Shown: in pieces, positions 9,838 through 18,269 of the stretch | How positions within the stretch are numbered: position 1 is the first letter of the stretch | Layout of the letters: every line of letters begins with the position of its first letter | NCBI GenBank assembly: GCA_910575665.1 | Contig: CAJTFB010000036.1 | Location: forward strand, 1 to 39,644 | DNA length: 39,644 bases | Source of the DNA: Eubacteriaceae bacterium | GTDB taxonomy: Bacteria > Bacillota > Clostridia > Lachnospirales > Lachnospiraceae | Reading direction: 5' to 3' | Made by a program: the position numbers and the translations under genes | Notes under the pieces: generated by a model | Seen by the model: only the letters and a program-made list of their open reading frames with translations | Database searches by the model: none | Told to the model about the DNA's origin: nothing

Positions 9838-9900
9838 GCTGCATGGCGAGGAGCGCTGCATGGCGAGGAGCGCTGCATGGCGAGGAGCGGCTGCATGGCG
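9838..9900. repeat. 17-bp tandem repeat, 3.6 copies
   Basis: The unit GCTGCATGGCGAGGAGC occurs at 9838-9854, 9855-9871 and 9872-9888, all identical, followed after one extra base by a partial copy (9890-9900). It lies between the spoIVB terminator and the promoter of the next gene, with a short TTTGGC/GCCAAA hairpin at about 9797-9810. No coding role is seen. Confidence 0.9.
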
Positions 9901-9931
9901 TTGCGGCGAGGGAATCTGTGGATACAGGGGA

Positions 9932-9960
9932 TTGACATTGGCTTAAAATATGGCTATACT
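9932..9960 (+). promoter_or_regulatory. SigA-type promoter of the tetrapyrrole gene train
   Basis: TTGACA (9932-9937) and TATACT (9955-9960) have a 17-base spacer, about 44 bases before the first start codon. No cobalamin riboswitch fits in the short leader. Confidence 0.8.
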
Positions 9961-10003
9961 GAAAAAATAACGGAGCATTCCGCTGTGGAAAAGGAGAGGT
10001 TCG

Positions 10004-10618
10004 ATGTCGTATTTTCCCTTGTTTATGGAGTTGAAAGACCGGGATTGTCTCGTGGTGGGGGGAGGCAGGGTTGCCTGGCGCAAAGTAAAGGTGCTGATGG
10101 ATTTTGACGCGCAGGTTTCCGTGGTGGCGCCGGAGATCATTCCGGAGATTGGGAAACTTGGCTCTGTTCAGCAGACAAAACGGGAATTTGAAGATGGCGA
10201 TGTGCTGGGACGGACTCTGGTGGTGGCGGCCACAGATGACGAGGCATTGAACCAGCGCATCAGTCAGCTCTGTCAGGCGCGCGGCATTCCGGTAAATGTA
10301 GTGGACCAGACTCAGGATTGCAGTTTTATCTTCCCAGCCTACGTAAAGCAGGGGGAGGTGGTGGCAGCCTTTTCCAGTGGAGGGCAGAGTCCGGTTATGA
10401 CACAATATCTGAAAGCACAGATTAAGCCAGTCATGACAGAGGAGTTAGGAGAACTGGCAGCATGTCTTGGCAGTATTCGCGAGGTGGTGCATTCTTCTGT
10501 CCGGACAGAGACAGCACGAAAACACTTGTATGAGGAACTTCTTCAACTGGGACTTCAGAAGGGAGAAAATCCGGAAACCGAAGAGATTTGGAAAGTGATA
10601 AAAAAATATATGGAATAG
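10004..10618 (+). CDS. Precorrin-2 dehydrogenase / siroheme synthase N-terminal domain
   Basis: A 204-residue protein that oxidises precorrin-2 to sirohydrochlorin with NAD+, the branch step to siroheme and cobalt-early corrinoids. It has the family opening YFPLFMELKDRDCLVVGGG and the Rossmann loop GGGRVAWRK, then VVAATDDEALNQRISQ and VNVVDQTQDCSFIFPA, as in CysG N-terminus, SirC and Met8. The length fits the stand-alone form; the methyltransferase half is supplied by the CobA domain of the downstream fusion. It is the first gene behind the promoter at 9932, with AAGGAGAGG before the ATG. Whether it also inserts iron (Met8-like) cannot be read from the sequence. Confidence 0.92.
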   Translation: MSYFPLFMELKDRDCLVVGGGRVAWRKVKVLMDFDAQVSVVAPEIIPEIGKLGSVQQTKREFEDGDVLGRTLVVAATDDEALNQRISQLCQARGIPVNVVDQTQDCSFIFPAYVKQGEVVAAFSSGGQSPVMTQYLKAQIKPVMTEELGELAACLGSIREVVHSSVRTETARKHLYEELLQLGLQKGENPETEEIWKVIKKYME

Positions 10619-10630
10619 GAGTAAATGAAA

Positions 10631-11599
10631 ATGGACCGAATGAGAAGGCTGAGAGCCAGCGAAATGCTGCGAAGTATGGTGAGGGAAAACCATGTCCGGG
10701 TAGAAGAATTGATCTATCCTGTGTTTGTGACAGCTGGCACAGATATCTGTCATCCTGTGGCTTCGATGCCTGGTATCTGTCAGTATTCTATTGACCGGTT
10801 GGGAGAGGAACTAGATCGTGTGGTAGCAGCAGGAGTTCCCTCTGTTTTGCTATTTGGAATTCCTGAATGCAAAGATGAGGCGGGAAGCGGCGCTTATGAC
10901 GAGAATGGAATCATCCAGCAGGCGGTTCGCTGGATCAAAAAAGAGGAAAAGTATAGCAGACTTTTGGTGATAGCGGATGTCTGTCTCTGCGAGTATACTT
11001 CTCACGGTCACTGTGGTCTGATCCGGGATGGAGAGATTTTAAATGATGAGACGCTGCCGTTGCTGGCAAAGACCGCTGTCAGTTATGCCAAGGCGGGAGC
11101 AGATATCATTGCACCCAGTGATATGATGGACAAGCGTGTAAAGGCAATACGGCAGGCACTGGATGAAAACGGGTTTTTAAACATACCCATCATGGCCTAC
11201 AGTGCTAAGTTTGCCTCGTCTTTTTACGGACCTTTTCGGGAAGCAGCGCATTCGGCTCCGGGATTTGGAGACCGCAAAACCTATCAGATGGATCCAGCAA
11301 ACGGAAGAGAAGCGATGCGGGAGGTAGAAGAAGATATTTTGGAGGGTGCCGACTTAATCATCGCCAAGCCTGCCATGGCATATATGGATATTATTAGTGA
11401 GATCTCCCGGAACTATAATATTCCGGTGGTGGCGTATAATGTCAGCGGGGAATATTCCATGATAAAGGCAGCAGCGGCACAGGGATGGATCGATGAAAAG
11501 AAGATCGTGCTGGAGCTTTTGACAGGATTTAAGCGTGCTGGCGCTAAGATGATCATCACCTATCATGCGCTAGAGGCAGCCGGATGGCTGCGAGAGTAG
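10631..11599 (+). CDS. hemB: Porphobilinogen synthase (ALA dehydratase)
   Basis: A 322-residue enzyme that condenses two 5-aminolevulinate molecules into porphobilinogen. It shows the metal-binding cysteines of zinc-type enzymes (ADVCLCEYTSHGHCG) and the two active-site lysine contexts YSAKFASSFYGPFR and LIIAKPAMAYMD. AGGAG at 10617-10621 is 9 bases from the ATG at 10631 but only 3 from an in-frame ATG at 10625, so 10631 is preferred; the longer form would add two residues. It sits a few bases after the dehydrogenase gene and 12 before hemL. Confidence 0.96.
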   Translation: MDRMRRLRASEMLRSMVRENHVRVEELIYPVFVTAGTDICHPVASMPGICQYSIDRLGEELDRVVAAGVPSVLLFGIPECKDEAGSGAYDENGIIQQAVRWIKKEEKYSRLLVIADVCLCEYTSHGHCGLIRDGEILNDETLPLLAKTAVSYAKAGADIIAPSDMMDKRVKAIRQALDENGFLNIPIMAYSAKFASSFYGPFREAAHSAPGFGDRKTYQMDPANGREAMREVEEDILEGADLIIAKPAMAYMDIISEISRNYNIPVVAYNVSGEYSMIKAAAAQGWIDEKKIVLELLTGFKRAGAKMIITYHALEAAGWLRE

Positions 11600-11611
11600 A
11601 ATGGAGGAAAT

Positions 11612-12904
11612 ATGGAGACCAGGTCTGAACAATTATTTGAAGCGGCAAAAAAATATATTCCCGGAGGAGTGAACAGCCCTGTGAGGGCTTTTGGATCGGT
11701 AGGGAGAACGCCCAGATTTATTGCTTCGGCGCAGGGAGATAGGATCATAGATGTGGACGGCAATGAAATGATTGATTATATTTGTTCCTGGGGGCCGGGG
11801 ATACTAGGGCATACCCATCCGCGGGTGATCCAGAAGGTTCAAGAAGCGTGTGAAGATGGTCTGACCTATGGGGCCCCTACGGAAAAAGAGGTTCATTTGG
11901 CAAAATTGATCGCTGAGCTGGTGCCGGGCATAGAGGTGAGCCGGCTGGTTAGTTCCGGGACAGAGGCGGTGATGAGTGCGGTCCGTGTTGCCAGAGGATA
12001 TACAAAACGGGACAAGATCATTAAATTTAAGGGGTGTTATCATGGGCATTCCGACGGGCTTCTCGTGAAAGCGGGATCGGCGGCCCTGACCACATCCGTG
12101 CCAGACAGCGCTGGGGTGCCGGCAGATTATACAAAAAATACACTGGTGGCACAGTATAATGATAGGACATCAGTAGAAGAATTGTTCGCGGCAAACAAGG
12201 GAGAGATTGCTGCTGTGATCGTAGAACCGGTGGCGGCCAATATGGGAGTGGTGCTGCCGGACAAGGGATTTCTGGAATTTTTAAGGGAGATAACAGAACG
12301 CTGTGGGGCACTCTTGATTTTCGATGAAGTGATCACAGGATTTCGCCTCTCCCTGGGGGGCGCTCAGGAGTACTATGGGATCACACCGGATCTGACCACG
12401 CTGGGAAAGATCGTGGGGGGCGGTATGCCGATCGGTGCTTACGGAGGAAGAAAAGAGATCATGGAGATGGTTTCACCGGTGGGACCAGTGTATCAGGCGG
12501 GCACCTTGTCTGGAAATCCCATTGCCACCACAGCCGGCATAGAGACATTGACGATATTAAAAGAAGATCCGGGGATTTACAAGAGACTGGAACAGAAGGC
12601 GAAGCGTATCGCTGAGGAGGTAAAAGAGGCCGCTGGGGACATGGTCTGTGTCAATCAGATTGGATCTCTTTTAAGTATCTTTTTTACCGACAGAGGGGTG
12701 ACGGACTACGAGAGTGCCATAGCTTCTCAGACTGAGAAGTACGCAGAGTATTTTAGTTATCTTCTGGACGCTGGCATTTATGTGGCGCCGTCCCAGTTTG
12801 AGGCGATGTTTTTGTCAGAAGCTCACACGGAAGAGGACATTTCATATACCTGTCAGAAGATGAAGGAGTATTTTTCCAGATTTAGATCAGCGAAAGGGAA
12901 ATAA
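11612..12904 (+). CDS. hemL: Glutamate-1-semialdehyde 2,1-aminomutase
   Basis: A 430-residue PLP enzyme converting glutamate-1-semialdehyde to 5-aminolevulinate, the second step of the C5 pathway. It has the family start YIPGGVNSPVRAF, the motif LIFDEVITGFR that holds the cofactor ring, and the Schiff-base lysine K266 in LGKIVGGG. Length is standard. GGAGG lies 6-7 bases before the ATG. It works directly on the product of hemA, the next gene. Confidence 0.97.
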   Translation: METRSEQLFEAAKKYIPGGVNSPVRAFGSVGRTPRFIASAQGDRIIDVDGNEMIDYICSWGPGILGHTHPRVIQKVQEACEDGLTYGAPTEKEVHLAKLIAELVPGIEVSRLVSSGTEAVMSAVRVARGYTKRDKIIKFKGCYHGHSDGLLVKAGSAALTTSVPDSAGVPADYTKNTLVAQYNDRTSVEELFAANKGEIAAVIVEPVAANMGVVLPDKGFLEFLREITERCGALLIFDEVITGFRLSLGGAQEYYGITPDLTTLGKIVGGGMPIGAYGGRKEIMEMVSPVGPVYQAGTLSGNPIATTAGIETLTILKEDPGIYKRLEQKAKRIAEEVKEAAGDMVCVNQIGSLLSIFFTDRGVTDYESAIASQTEKYAEYFSYLLDAGIYVAPSQFEAMFLSEAHTEEDISYTCQKMKEYFSRFRSAKGK

Positions 12905-12910
12905 TGTGAT

Positions 12911-14137
12911 ATGCAGTTTGGCGTTTGCGGAATCAATTATAAAAAGGCAGATTTGGATATAAGAGACAAGACTTCTTTTACGGATCTTAAAAAGGCAGAG
13001 TTTTTCCAGCTGGCAGGAAATGAGGGAATTGAACAGTGTATGATCCTGTCTACCTGTAATCGCAGTGAAGTCTATTTTCTATATGAAACAGAGGCTCAGT
13101 TCGATCGTGTCTGCAGGGTTTACGAGCGTATGTTTTCTGAGGCATTACTCGGTGAGTACATGATTGTTATGGGTTCCGAAGCGGCGATAGGATATTTGTT
13201 TCGGGTGGCGGCGGGACTGGAATCTCTCGTGCTGGGAGAGGATCAGATTCTCGGACAGGTAAAGGAAGCGCTGGATTTTTCTAGAACCATGGGTTATGAT
13301 GGAAAGGAACTGAATAAAATTGTCCGAGATGCTATCACCTGTGCCAAGAGGATAAAAACGGAATTTAAGATCAGTGAAAAACCATTATCCGTCAGTTATA
13401 TTGGGATTCGGATGGTGGAAGAGCATACGGGCATTGCGGGCAAGAGAGTTCTCTTGATCGGCAGTGGAAAAGCCAGTCTTTTGGCATTAAAATATCTGAA
13501 AGAATACGGCGCCGGAAAAATCACGGTATGCAGTCGGACATTTTCTCATGCAGGGCGCTTGCTGGAAGAAGAGAAAGAACTACAAGTCATTCCCTATGAG
13601 GAAAGGTATCCGTGTATGGCGCAGTGTGATATCGTGGTTTCCGCCACCGCGTCACCTCATACGGTCGTTCGAAGAGAGGATTTTGAGCCGGAGGGACCGA
13701 TCACCTTTCTCGACCTTGCAGCCCCGAGGGATATTGATACAGCATTTATGGAACATCCTTTGGTTTATCTGATCAATCTGGATACGCTGCAAAAGATCGC
13801 GGAGGAAAACCGGCGGCAGAGGGAACAATTGGTGGAGGAGAGTCAGGATATGCTACAAGAAGCGCTGGAGGAGACTAGGCAGTGGATACTTCAGAGCCGT
13901 GTGGATGATACGATTCAGTCCCTGCAGCATAGATGCAATCATATCGTAGAGGACAGTTTCACTTATCTTGATCGGAAAATGGAATTGAGCCACCGAGAGC
14001 AGAAGATTTTGAAGAAGGTGTTGAATGCGTCGCTGCAGCGGCTACTGCGGGAGCCGATCCAGGAACTGAAACAGTTGGATTCAAAAGAAAAGCAGGATGA
14101 ATACAAAAAGATGGTAAATGAATTATTTCATATATGA
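12911..14137 (+). CDS. hemA: Glutamyl-tRNA reductase
   Basis: A 408-residue NADPH enzyme that reduces glutamyl-tRNA(Glu) to glutamate-1-semialdehyde. The catalytic Cys49 lies in ILSTCNRSE; the NADPH domain shows VLLIGSGKASLLALKYL; a C-terminal helical dimerisation region follows. The sequence diverges from proteobacterial enzymes (e.g. FRVAAGLESLVLGEDQILGQVKEA is conserved but the N-terminus is short), as is usual in clostridia. The gap after hemL is 6 bases and the ribosome site is weak, so translational coupling is likely. Confidence 0.95.
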   Translation: MQFGVCGINYKKADLDIRDKTSFTDLKKAEFFQLAGNEGIEQCMILSTCNRSEVYFLYETEAQFDRVCRVYERMFSEALLGEYMIVMGSEAAIGYLFRVAAGLESLVLGEDQILGQVKEALDFSRTMGYDGKELNKIVRDAITCAKRIKTEFKISEKPLSVSYIGIRMVEEHTGIAGKRVLLIGSGKASLLALKYLKEYGAGKITVCSRTFSHAGRLLEEEKELQVIPYEERYPCMAQCDIVVSATASPHTVVRREDFEPEGPITFLDLAAPRDIDTAFMEHPLVYLINLDTLQKIAEENRRQREQLVEESQDMLQEALEETRQWILQSRVDDTIQSLQHRCNHIVEDSFTYLDRKMELSHREQKILKKVLNASLQRLLREPIQELKQLDSKEKQDEYKKMVNELFHI

Positions 14138-14178
14138 CACAGCCCAATAGCGATTCGATTGACAAGGGAGGAAAGATC

Positions 14179-16563
14179 TTGAAATATAGGATTGGAACAA
14201 GAGGTTCTAAACTTGCCCTGGCACAGACGGAATTAGTAAAGCGCAGACTGGAACAAAATTATCCGGAGCATGAGTTTGAGATACAGATCATTCAGACAAA
14301 AGGGGATCAGATACAGAATCTGCCTCTGGATCAGATCGGGGATAAGGGGGTTTTTGTAAAAGAGATTGAGGAAAAACTTCTTTCGGGGGAGGTTCATATT
14401 GGGGTACACAGCATGAAAGATATGCCCTCTGAACCGGCAGACGGGCTTCTTTTTACGAAAGCATGGAAACGGGAGGACCCTAGAGATGTTCTTGTTCTTC
14501 GGAAAGCAAAGTCTCTGGAGCAGCTTCCCCTGGGCGCAGTGATCGCTACGGGAAGCCGGCGCAGGGAGTTTCAGCTTAAGCGCTTGCGCCCGGATATTCA
14601 GATAACTGGGATTCGGGGAAATATTGATACGAGACTTCGCAAAATGGAGGAGCAGAAGCTAGATGGAATTGTTTTAGCGGCAGCAGGACTTCACCGGCTG
14701 GGACTCAGGGAGAGGATCAACCAATATCTGGAGCCAAAAGATATGATTCCGGCTCCAGCACAGGGAACTCTGGCACTGGAGATCCGACAAGAGGATAAGC
14801 GGTTGCGGCAATTGCTGGATGCCCTTAGTGATGCGGAGACAGAGCAGGAGGTAGGTGCAGAACGAAGTTTTCTCAAGATGGTGGGAGGGGACTGCCATCT
14901 TCCTGTGGGTGCCTGCTGTGAAAAGACAGAGACTGGCGGCTTTCGGATGCGGGTTTTATATGGAAATGAAACCGGCGAGCGGCTGGCAGCAGTATGCGTC
15001 GAGGGGGAGGACCCGGTAAAGCTGGCGCAGGACGCGGTGGCAGCAGTGGGCAGAAAAATGGCTGGCCGGGTGTATCTTGTGGGAGCAGGTCCGGGAGATC
15101 CGGGTCTGATCACAGTCAAGGGGCGGGAGGCCATAAGACAGGCAGATTGTATCCTTTATGACAGGCTCATTTCTCCCCTTTTGCTGGAAGAGGCAAAACC
15201 AGAGTGTGAGAAAATCTATGTGGGGAAGGAAAATCACCATCACACGATGAAACAGGAGGAGATCAACCGACTGCTGATAAAAAAAGCGTACGAATACCCC
15301 AGAGTGGTCCGTCTTAAAGGTGGCGATGTATACGTCTTTGGAAGGGGCGGTGAAGAGGGGATGGCGCTGGCGGAAAAAGGGATCTCTTTCCAGGTTATTC
15401 CGGGGCTCAGTTCCTGTACGGCAGGACCGGCATATGCGGGCATTCCTGTCACCCACCGGGGAATCGCAGGAGGGTTTCATGTGGTGACGGCCCATGACCG
15501 GAAGGACCAGCTGGCATATATCGACTTTGAGGCAATGGCGAGGGGACGGGATACCTGCATTTTCCTTATGGGGCGCAGTAAAATCCGGGAGATCACCCAG
15601 GGGCTTATGGACGGGGGAATGCTCCCTGACACAAAAGCGGCGGTTATTTCTCATGCCACCACGGCAAAGCAGCGGGTTTGTGTGGCGGAGCTGGCAGATC
15701 TGGCGGACAAGGCGGAACGTGAACAGATGCCGGCGCCGGCACTGATTGTGGTGGGGGATGTGGTTGGTCTGAGGGAGCAGCTTAACTTTCTGGATGGCGG
15801 AAGGCAGTCAGATAGAAAAGTTCTGATCCCGAAGCTAGACAGCGGCATTTCAAAACTATCCCGACTGCTGCTGGATCAGGGAATTACAGCGAAAGAAATA
15901 AAATTGGGAGAGATTGTATATTTAGAACATGTTATCAGGCCAGATACATTATCAGGGGTAGATTGGTTTCTTTTTACGAGTCGTCACGGCGTGGAGTCAT
16001 TCTGGAAAGATCTGGAACGATGTGGACTAGACATCCGATCTGTGGCGGGCGCCCGGTTTGCAGCTCTGGGAGAAAGCACGGCAAAATGCCTTAGAAAGCA
16101 TGGCATCCGCGCGGATCTGGTGCCCTGCTGTGCCAGTGGAGAGGCGCTGGCACAGCAGCTGTCAAGAAAGGTGAATAAATGCCAGAAAGTATGTTATGTC
16201 AAGGCAAGATGTACCGATCCTGCCCTGCGCCGGATTCTGGAGCCCTGCTGTCAGTATGAAGAGCTGGAAGTATATGAGAACCAGCCGGTGGAAGCTCCGG
16301 CCTTTGATCCTTTATGTTGGAAGGATTTTGAAGGGATATGTTTCACCTGTGCCTCTCTGGCAGAACGCTTTGCTGCCCTTTGTGGAGAGCAGTGGGGGAA
16401 GTGGGCCGAAGAACAGATTTTTTACAGCATCGGTCCGAAGACGACAGAAAAGTTAGAGGTTCTCGGAGCGGTGAAAATTATCCAGGCAGAGGAAACATCT
16501 ATGGAGGCACTGGTACAACGAATATTGTGGAGAACAGAGGATAGTAATGAATGGAAAATATAA
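14179..16563 (+). CDS. HemC-CobA-HemD triple fusion
   Basis: A 794-residue trifunctional protein. Residues about 1-295 are hydroxymethylbilane synthase (KYRIGTRGSKLALAQTELV; dipyrromethane-carrying Cys239 in GGDCHLPVGA). About 297-540 is uroporphyrinogen-III C-methyltransferase (VYLVGAGPGDPGLITVKG, VRLKGGDVYVFGRGGEE, VIPGLSSCTAGPAYAGIPVTHRG). About 545-790 is uroporphyrinogen-III synthase (FTSRHGVESFW, FAALGESTAKCL, YSIGPKTTEKLE). It turns porphobilinogen into precorrin-2. The TTG at 14179 is chosen because GGGAGG lies 7 bases upstream and the protein then starts where HemC starts. An in-frame ATG at 14134 overlaps the hemA stop but lacks a ribosome site. Confidence 0.93.
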   Translation: MKYRIGTRGSKLALAQTELVKRRLEQNYPEHEFEIQIIQTKGDQIQNLPLDQIGDKGVFVKEIEEKLLSGEVHIGVHSMKDMPSEPADGLLFTKAWKREDPRDVLVLRKAKSLEQLPLGAVIATGSRRREFQLKRLRPDIQITGIRGNIDTRLRKMEEQKLDGIVLAAAGLHRLGLRERINQYLEPKDMIPAPAQGTLALEIRQEDKRLRQLLDALSDAETEQEVGAERSFLKMVGGDCHLPVGACCEKTETGGFRMRVLYGNETGERLAAVCVEGEDPVKLAQDAVAAVGRKMAGRVYLVGAGPGDPGLITVKGREAIRQADCILYDRLISPLLLEEAKPECEKIYVGKENHHHTMKQEEINRLLIKKAYEYPRVVRLKGGDVYVFGRGGEEGMALAEKGISFQVIPGLSSCTAGPAYAGIPVTHRGIAGGFHVVTAHDRKDQLAYIDFEAMARGRDTCIFLMGRSKIREITQGLMDGGMLPDTKAAVISHATTAKQRVCVAELADLADKAEREQMPAPALIVVGDVVGLREQLNFLDGGRQSDRKVLIPKLDSGISKLSRLLLDQGITAKEIKLGEIVYLEHVIRPDTLSGVDWFLFTSRHGVESFWKDLERCGLDIRSVAGARFAALGESTAKCLRKHGIRADLVPCCASGEALAQQLSRKVNKCQKVCYVKARCTDPALRRILEPCCQYEELEVYENQPVEAPAFDPLCWKDFEGICFTCASLAERFAALCGEQWGKWAEEQIFYSIGPKTTEKLEVLGAVKIIQAEETSMEALVQRILWRTEDSNEWKI

Positions 16564-17743
16564 GATGACATTATATGCCTGTTATTTGGCATATGTGGTT
16601 CAGGGAATCATCAATAACATAAATCCGATTCTTTTTGCCAATTATCAGAGAAGCCTGGGAATCACCGTGGACAAGATCGGGATTCTCATCGCTGTAAATT
16701 TTGTGACTCAGATTATTATAGACTTTGTCTCGGTTGGTTATGTGGACCGTATCGGTTACCGGAAATGCATGGTGTTGGCAAACGCATGTGCTGTACTGGG
16801 GCTGTTGGGAGTGGGGATCTTTCCTTTCTGGTTTGGGAATCCGATGCTGGGACTTACGGTGGCGACGGTATGTAATGGGATTGGAGGCGGGCTGCTGGAG
16901 GTACTGGTCAGTCCCATTGTGGAGGCAGTACCCACAGATAATAAGGAAAAATCCATGAGTATGCTTCACTCCTTTTACTGTTGGGGATGTGTGGGCTTTA
17001 TTGCGTTTTCCACGCTGATCCTGTTTGTTTTGGGAGCGCAGAGATGGCACCTTCTTCCCTTTGTATGGGTGTTGGTCCCTCTCGTGTGTGGAATCCTGTT
17101 CTGCCGTGTGCCAGTACGCAGACTGGTGGAGGAAGAGGAACGCATCCCCGTGAAGTCCCTGGCAGGACAGAAAATATTCTGGTGTCTGCTGGTGCTGATG
17201 ATCTGTGCTGGCGCCTCAGAGATGGGAATGTCCCAGTGGACCTCTTATTTTGCGGAGATGGGGCTGCATGTGAATAAAGCGGTGGGGGATCTGCTTGGAG
17301 CCTGTTCCTTCTGTGTGCTCATGGGGTTGGCAAGGTTGTATTACGGAAAGAGTTCCGGGGATATGCCGATTCGGAAGTTTATGGCAGGGAGCTATGTGCT
17401 CTGTATGTTCAGCTATGGACTTACTGTATTTGCCCCACATCCGCTGCTAGGGCTTTTGGGCTGTGCTCTGTGCGGTCTGTCCGTGGGAGTGTTATGGCCA
17501 GGAACCTTTAGCATGGCGGCGAGGGAGTGCAGAGCAGGGGGAACAGCATTGTTTGCCTTGCTGGCATTGGCGGGGGATATCGGCTGTGTCACAGGCCCGG
17601 CAGCAGTCAGTCAAGCGGCCGGTATCTTTCCACAGTATGGGATAAAGGCTGGGCTTTTGATAGCAGTGATATTTCCGACAGTGGGACTAGTATTGACTGT
17701 GTGCTGCCACGAATCTCGTGAATCCAAAGAATCATTATACTAG
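16547..17743 (+). CDS. MFS transporter
   Basis: A 398-residue major facilitator with about 12 hydrophobic segments and the loop-2/3 signature region (VGYVDRIGYRKCMVLANACAVLG, compare DRxGRR). It resembles the sugar/fucose-permease-like branch common in Firmicutes, but the substrate cannot be read from the sequence. It overlaps the HemCD-CobA fusion by 17 bases and its stop touches the next gene, so it belongs to the same transcript. A role in tetrapyrrole or precursor transport is a guess from position only. Confidence 0.85.
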   Translation: MNGKYKMTLYACYLAYVVQGIINNINPILFANYQRSLGITVDKIGILIAVNFVTQIIIDFVSVGYVDRIGYRKCMVLANACAVLGLLGVGIFPFWFGNPMLGLTVATVCNGIGGGLLEVLVSPIVEAVPTDNKEKSMSMLHSFYCWGCVGFIAFSTLILFVLGAQRWHLLPFVWVLVPLVCGILFCRVPVRRLVEEEERIPVKSLAGQKIFWCLLVLMICAGASEMGMSQWTSYFAEMGLHVNKAVGDLLGACSFCVLMGLARLYYGKSSGDMPIRKFMAGSYVLCMFSYGLTVFAPHPLLGLLGCALCGLSVGVLWPGTFSMAARECRAGGTALFALLALAGDIGCVTGPAAVSQAAGIFPQYGIKAGLLIAVIFPTVGLVLTVCCHESRESKESLY

Positions 17744-17763
17744 TGATGAAAATAGGTGATAAA

Positions 17764-18258
17764 ATGGAATATATTCAGATTGAACATACCTTTGAACCGG
17801 TGTGGAATAAGTGTTCCCGAATCCTTATTCTTGGGACATTTCCCTCCGTCAAATCCAGAGAAAATCAGTTTTATTATGGGCATCCCCAGAACCGGTTCTG
17901 GAAAGTGTTGGCTGCTTTGACCGAAAGTATGGTGCCCCAGACCATTGAGGAGAAAAAGAAAATGCTTCTAGAGAATGGCATTGCTATCTGGGATGTGATT
18001 CAGAGATGCAGCATTCAGGGCTCCAGTGACAGCTCGATCCGGGATGTTGTGGCCAACGATATAGCTTCTTTGTTAGGAAAGTCGAAGATTTCCAAGATTT
18101 ATGGAAATGGGGCAAAGGCGTGTGAGCTGTATGATAAGTTTGTCAGGGAACAGACTGGGATAGACATACAAAAACTTCCCTCCACCAGCCCAGCAAATGC
18201 TATGTATCAGCTGGAGCGTCTGCAGAAGGAGTGGGGGAGGATATTGGATAAAGATTAG
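17764..18258 (+). CDS. DNA-deoxyinosine glycosylase-type protein (UDG superfamily)
   Basis: A 164-residue protein with the UDG-superfamily start ILILGTFPSVKS followed by FYYGHPQNRFWKVL and the C-terminal loop LPSTSPANA. This pattern fits the hypoxanthine/uracil DNA glycosylase family that removes deaminated bases. The ATG at 17764 has AGGTG just upstream; the GTG at 17743 and ATG at 17746 in the same frame have none. It is embedded between transport genes of the long transcript, with feoAB 11 bases on, so its link to that pathway is positional only. Confidence 0.85.
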   Translation: MEYIQIEHTFEPVWNKCSRILILGTFPSVKSRENQFYYGHPQNRFWKVLAALTESMVPQTIEEKKKMLLENGIAIWDVIQRCSIQGSSDSSIRDVVANDIASLLGKSKISKIYGNGAKACELYDKFVREQTGIDIQKLPSTSPANAMYQLERLQKEWGRILDKD

Positions 18259-18269
18259 GGGAGACATTT

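Noticed and set aside
9726-10003. Cobalamin riboswitch before the tetrapyrrole genes
   Set aside because: The leader after the promoter is only about 40 bases and no B12-box was seen.
14956-15654. Long minus-strand ORF of 232 codons within the HemC-CobA-HemD gene
   Set aside because: It is antisense to a well-supported gene, has no ribosome site or recognisable domain, and looks like a codon-bias shadow.
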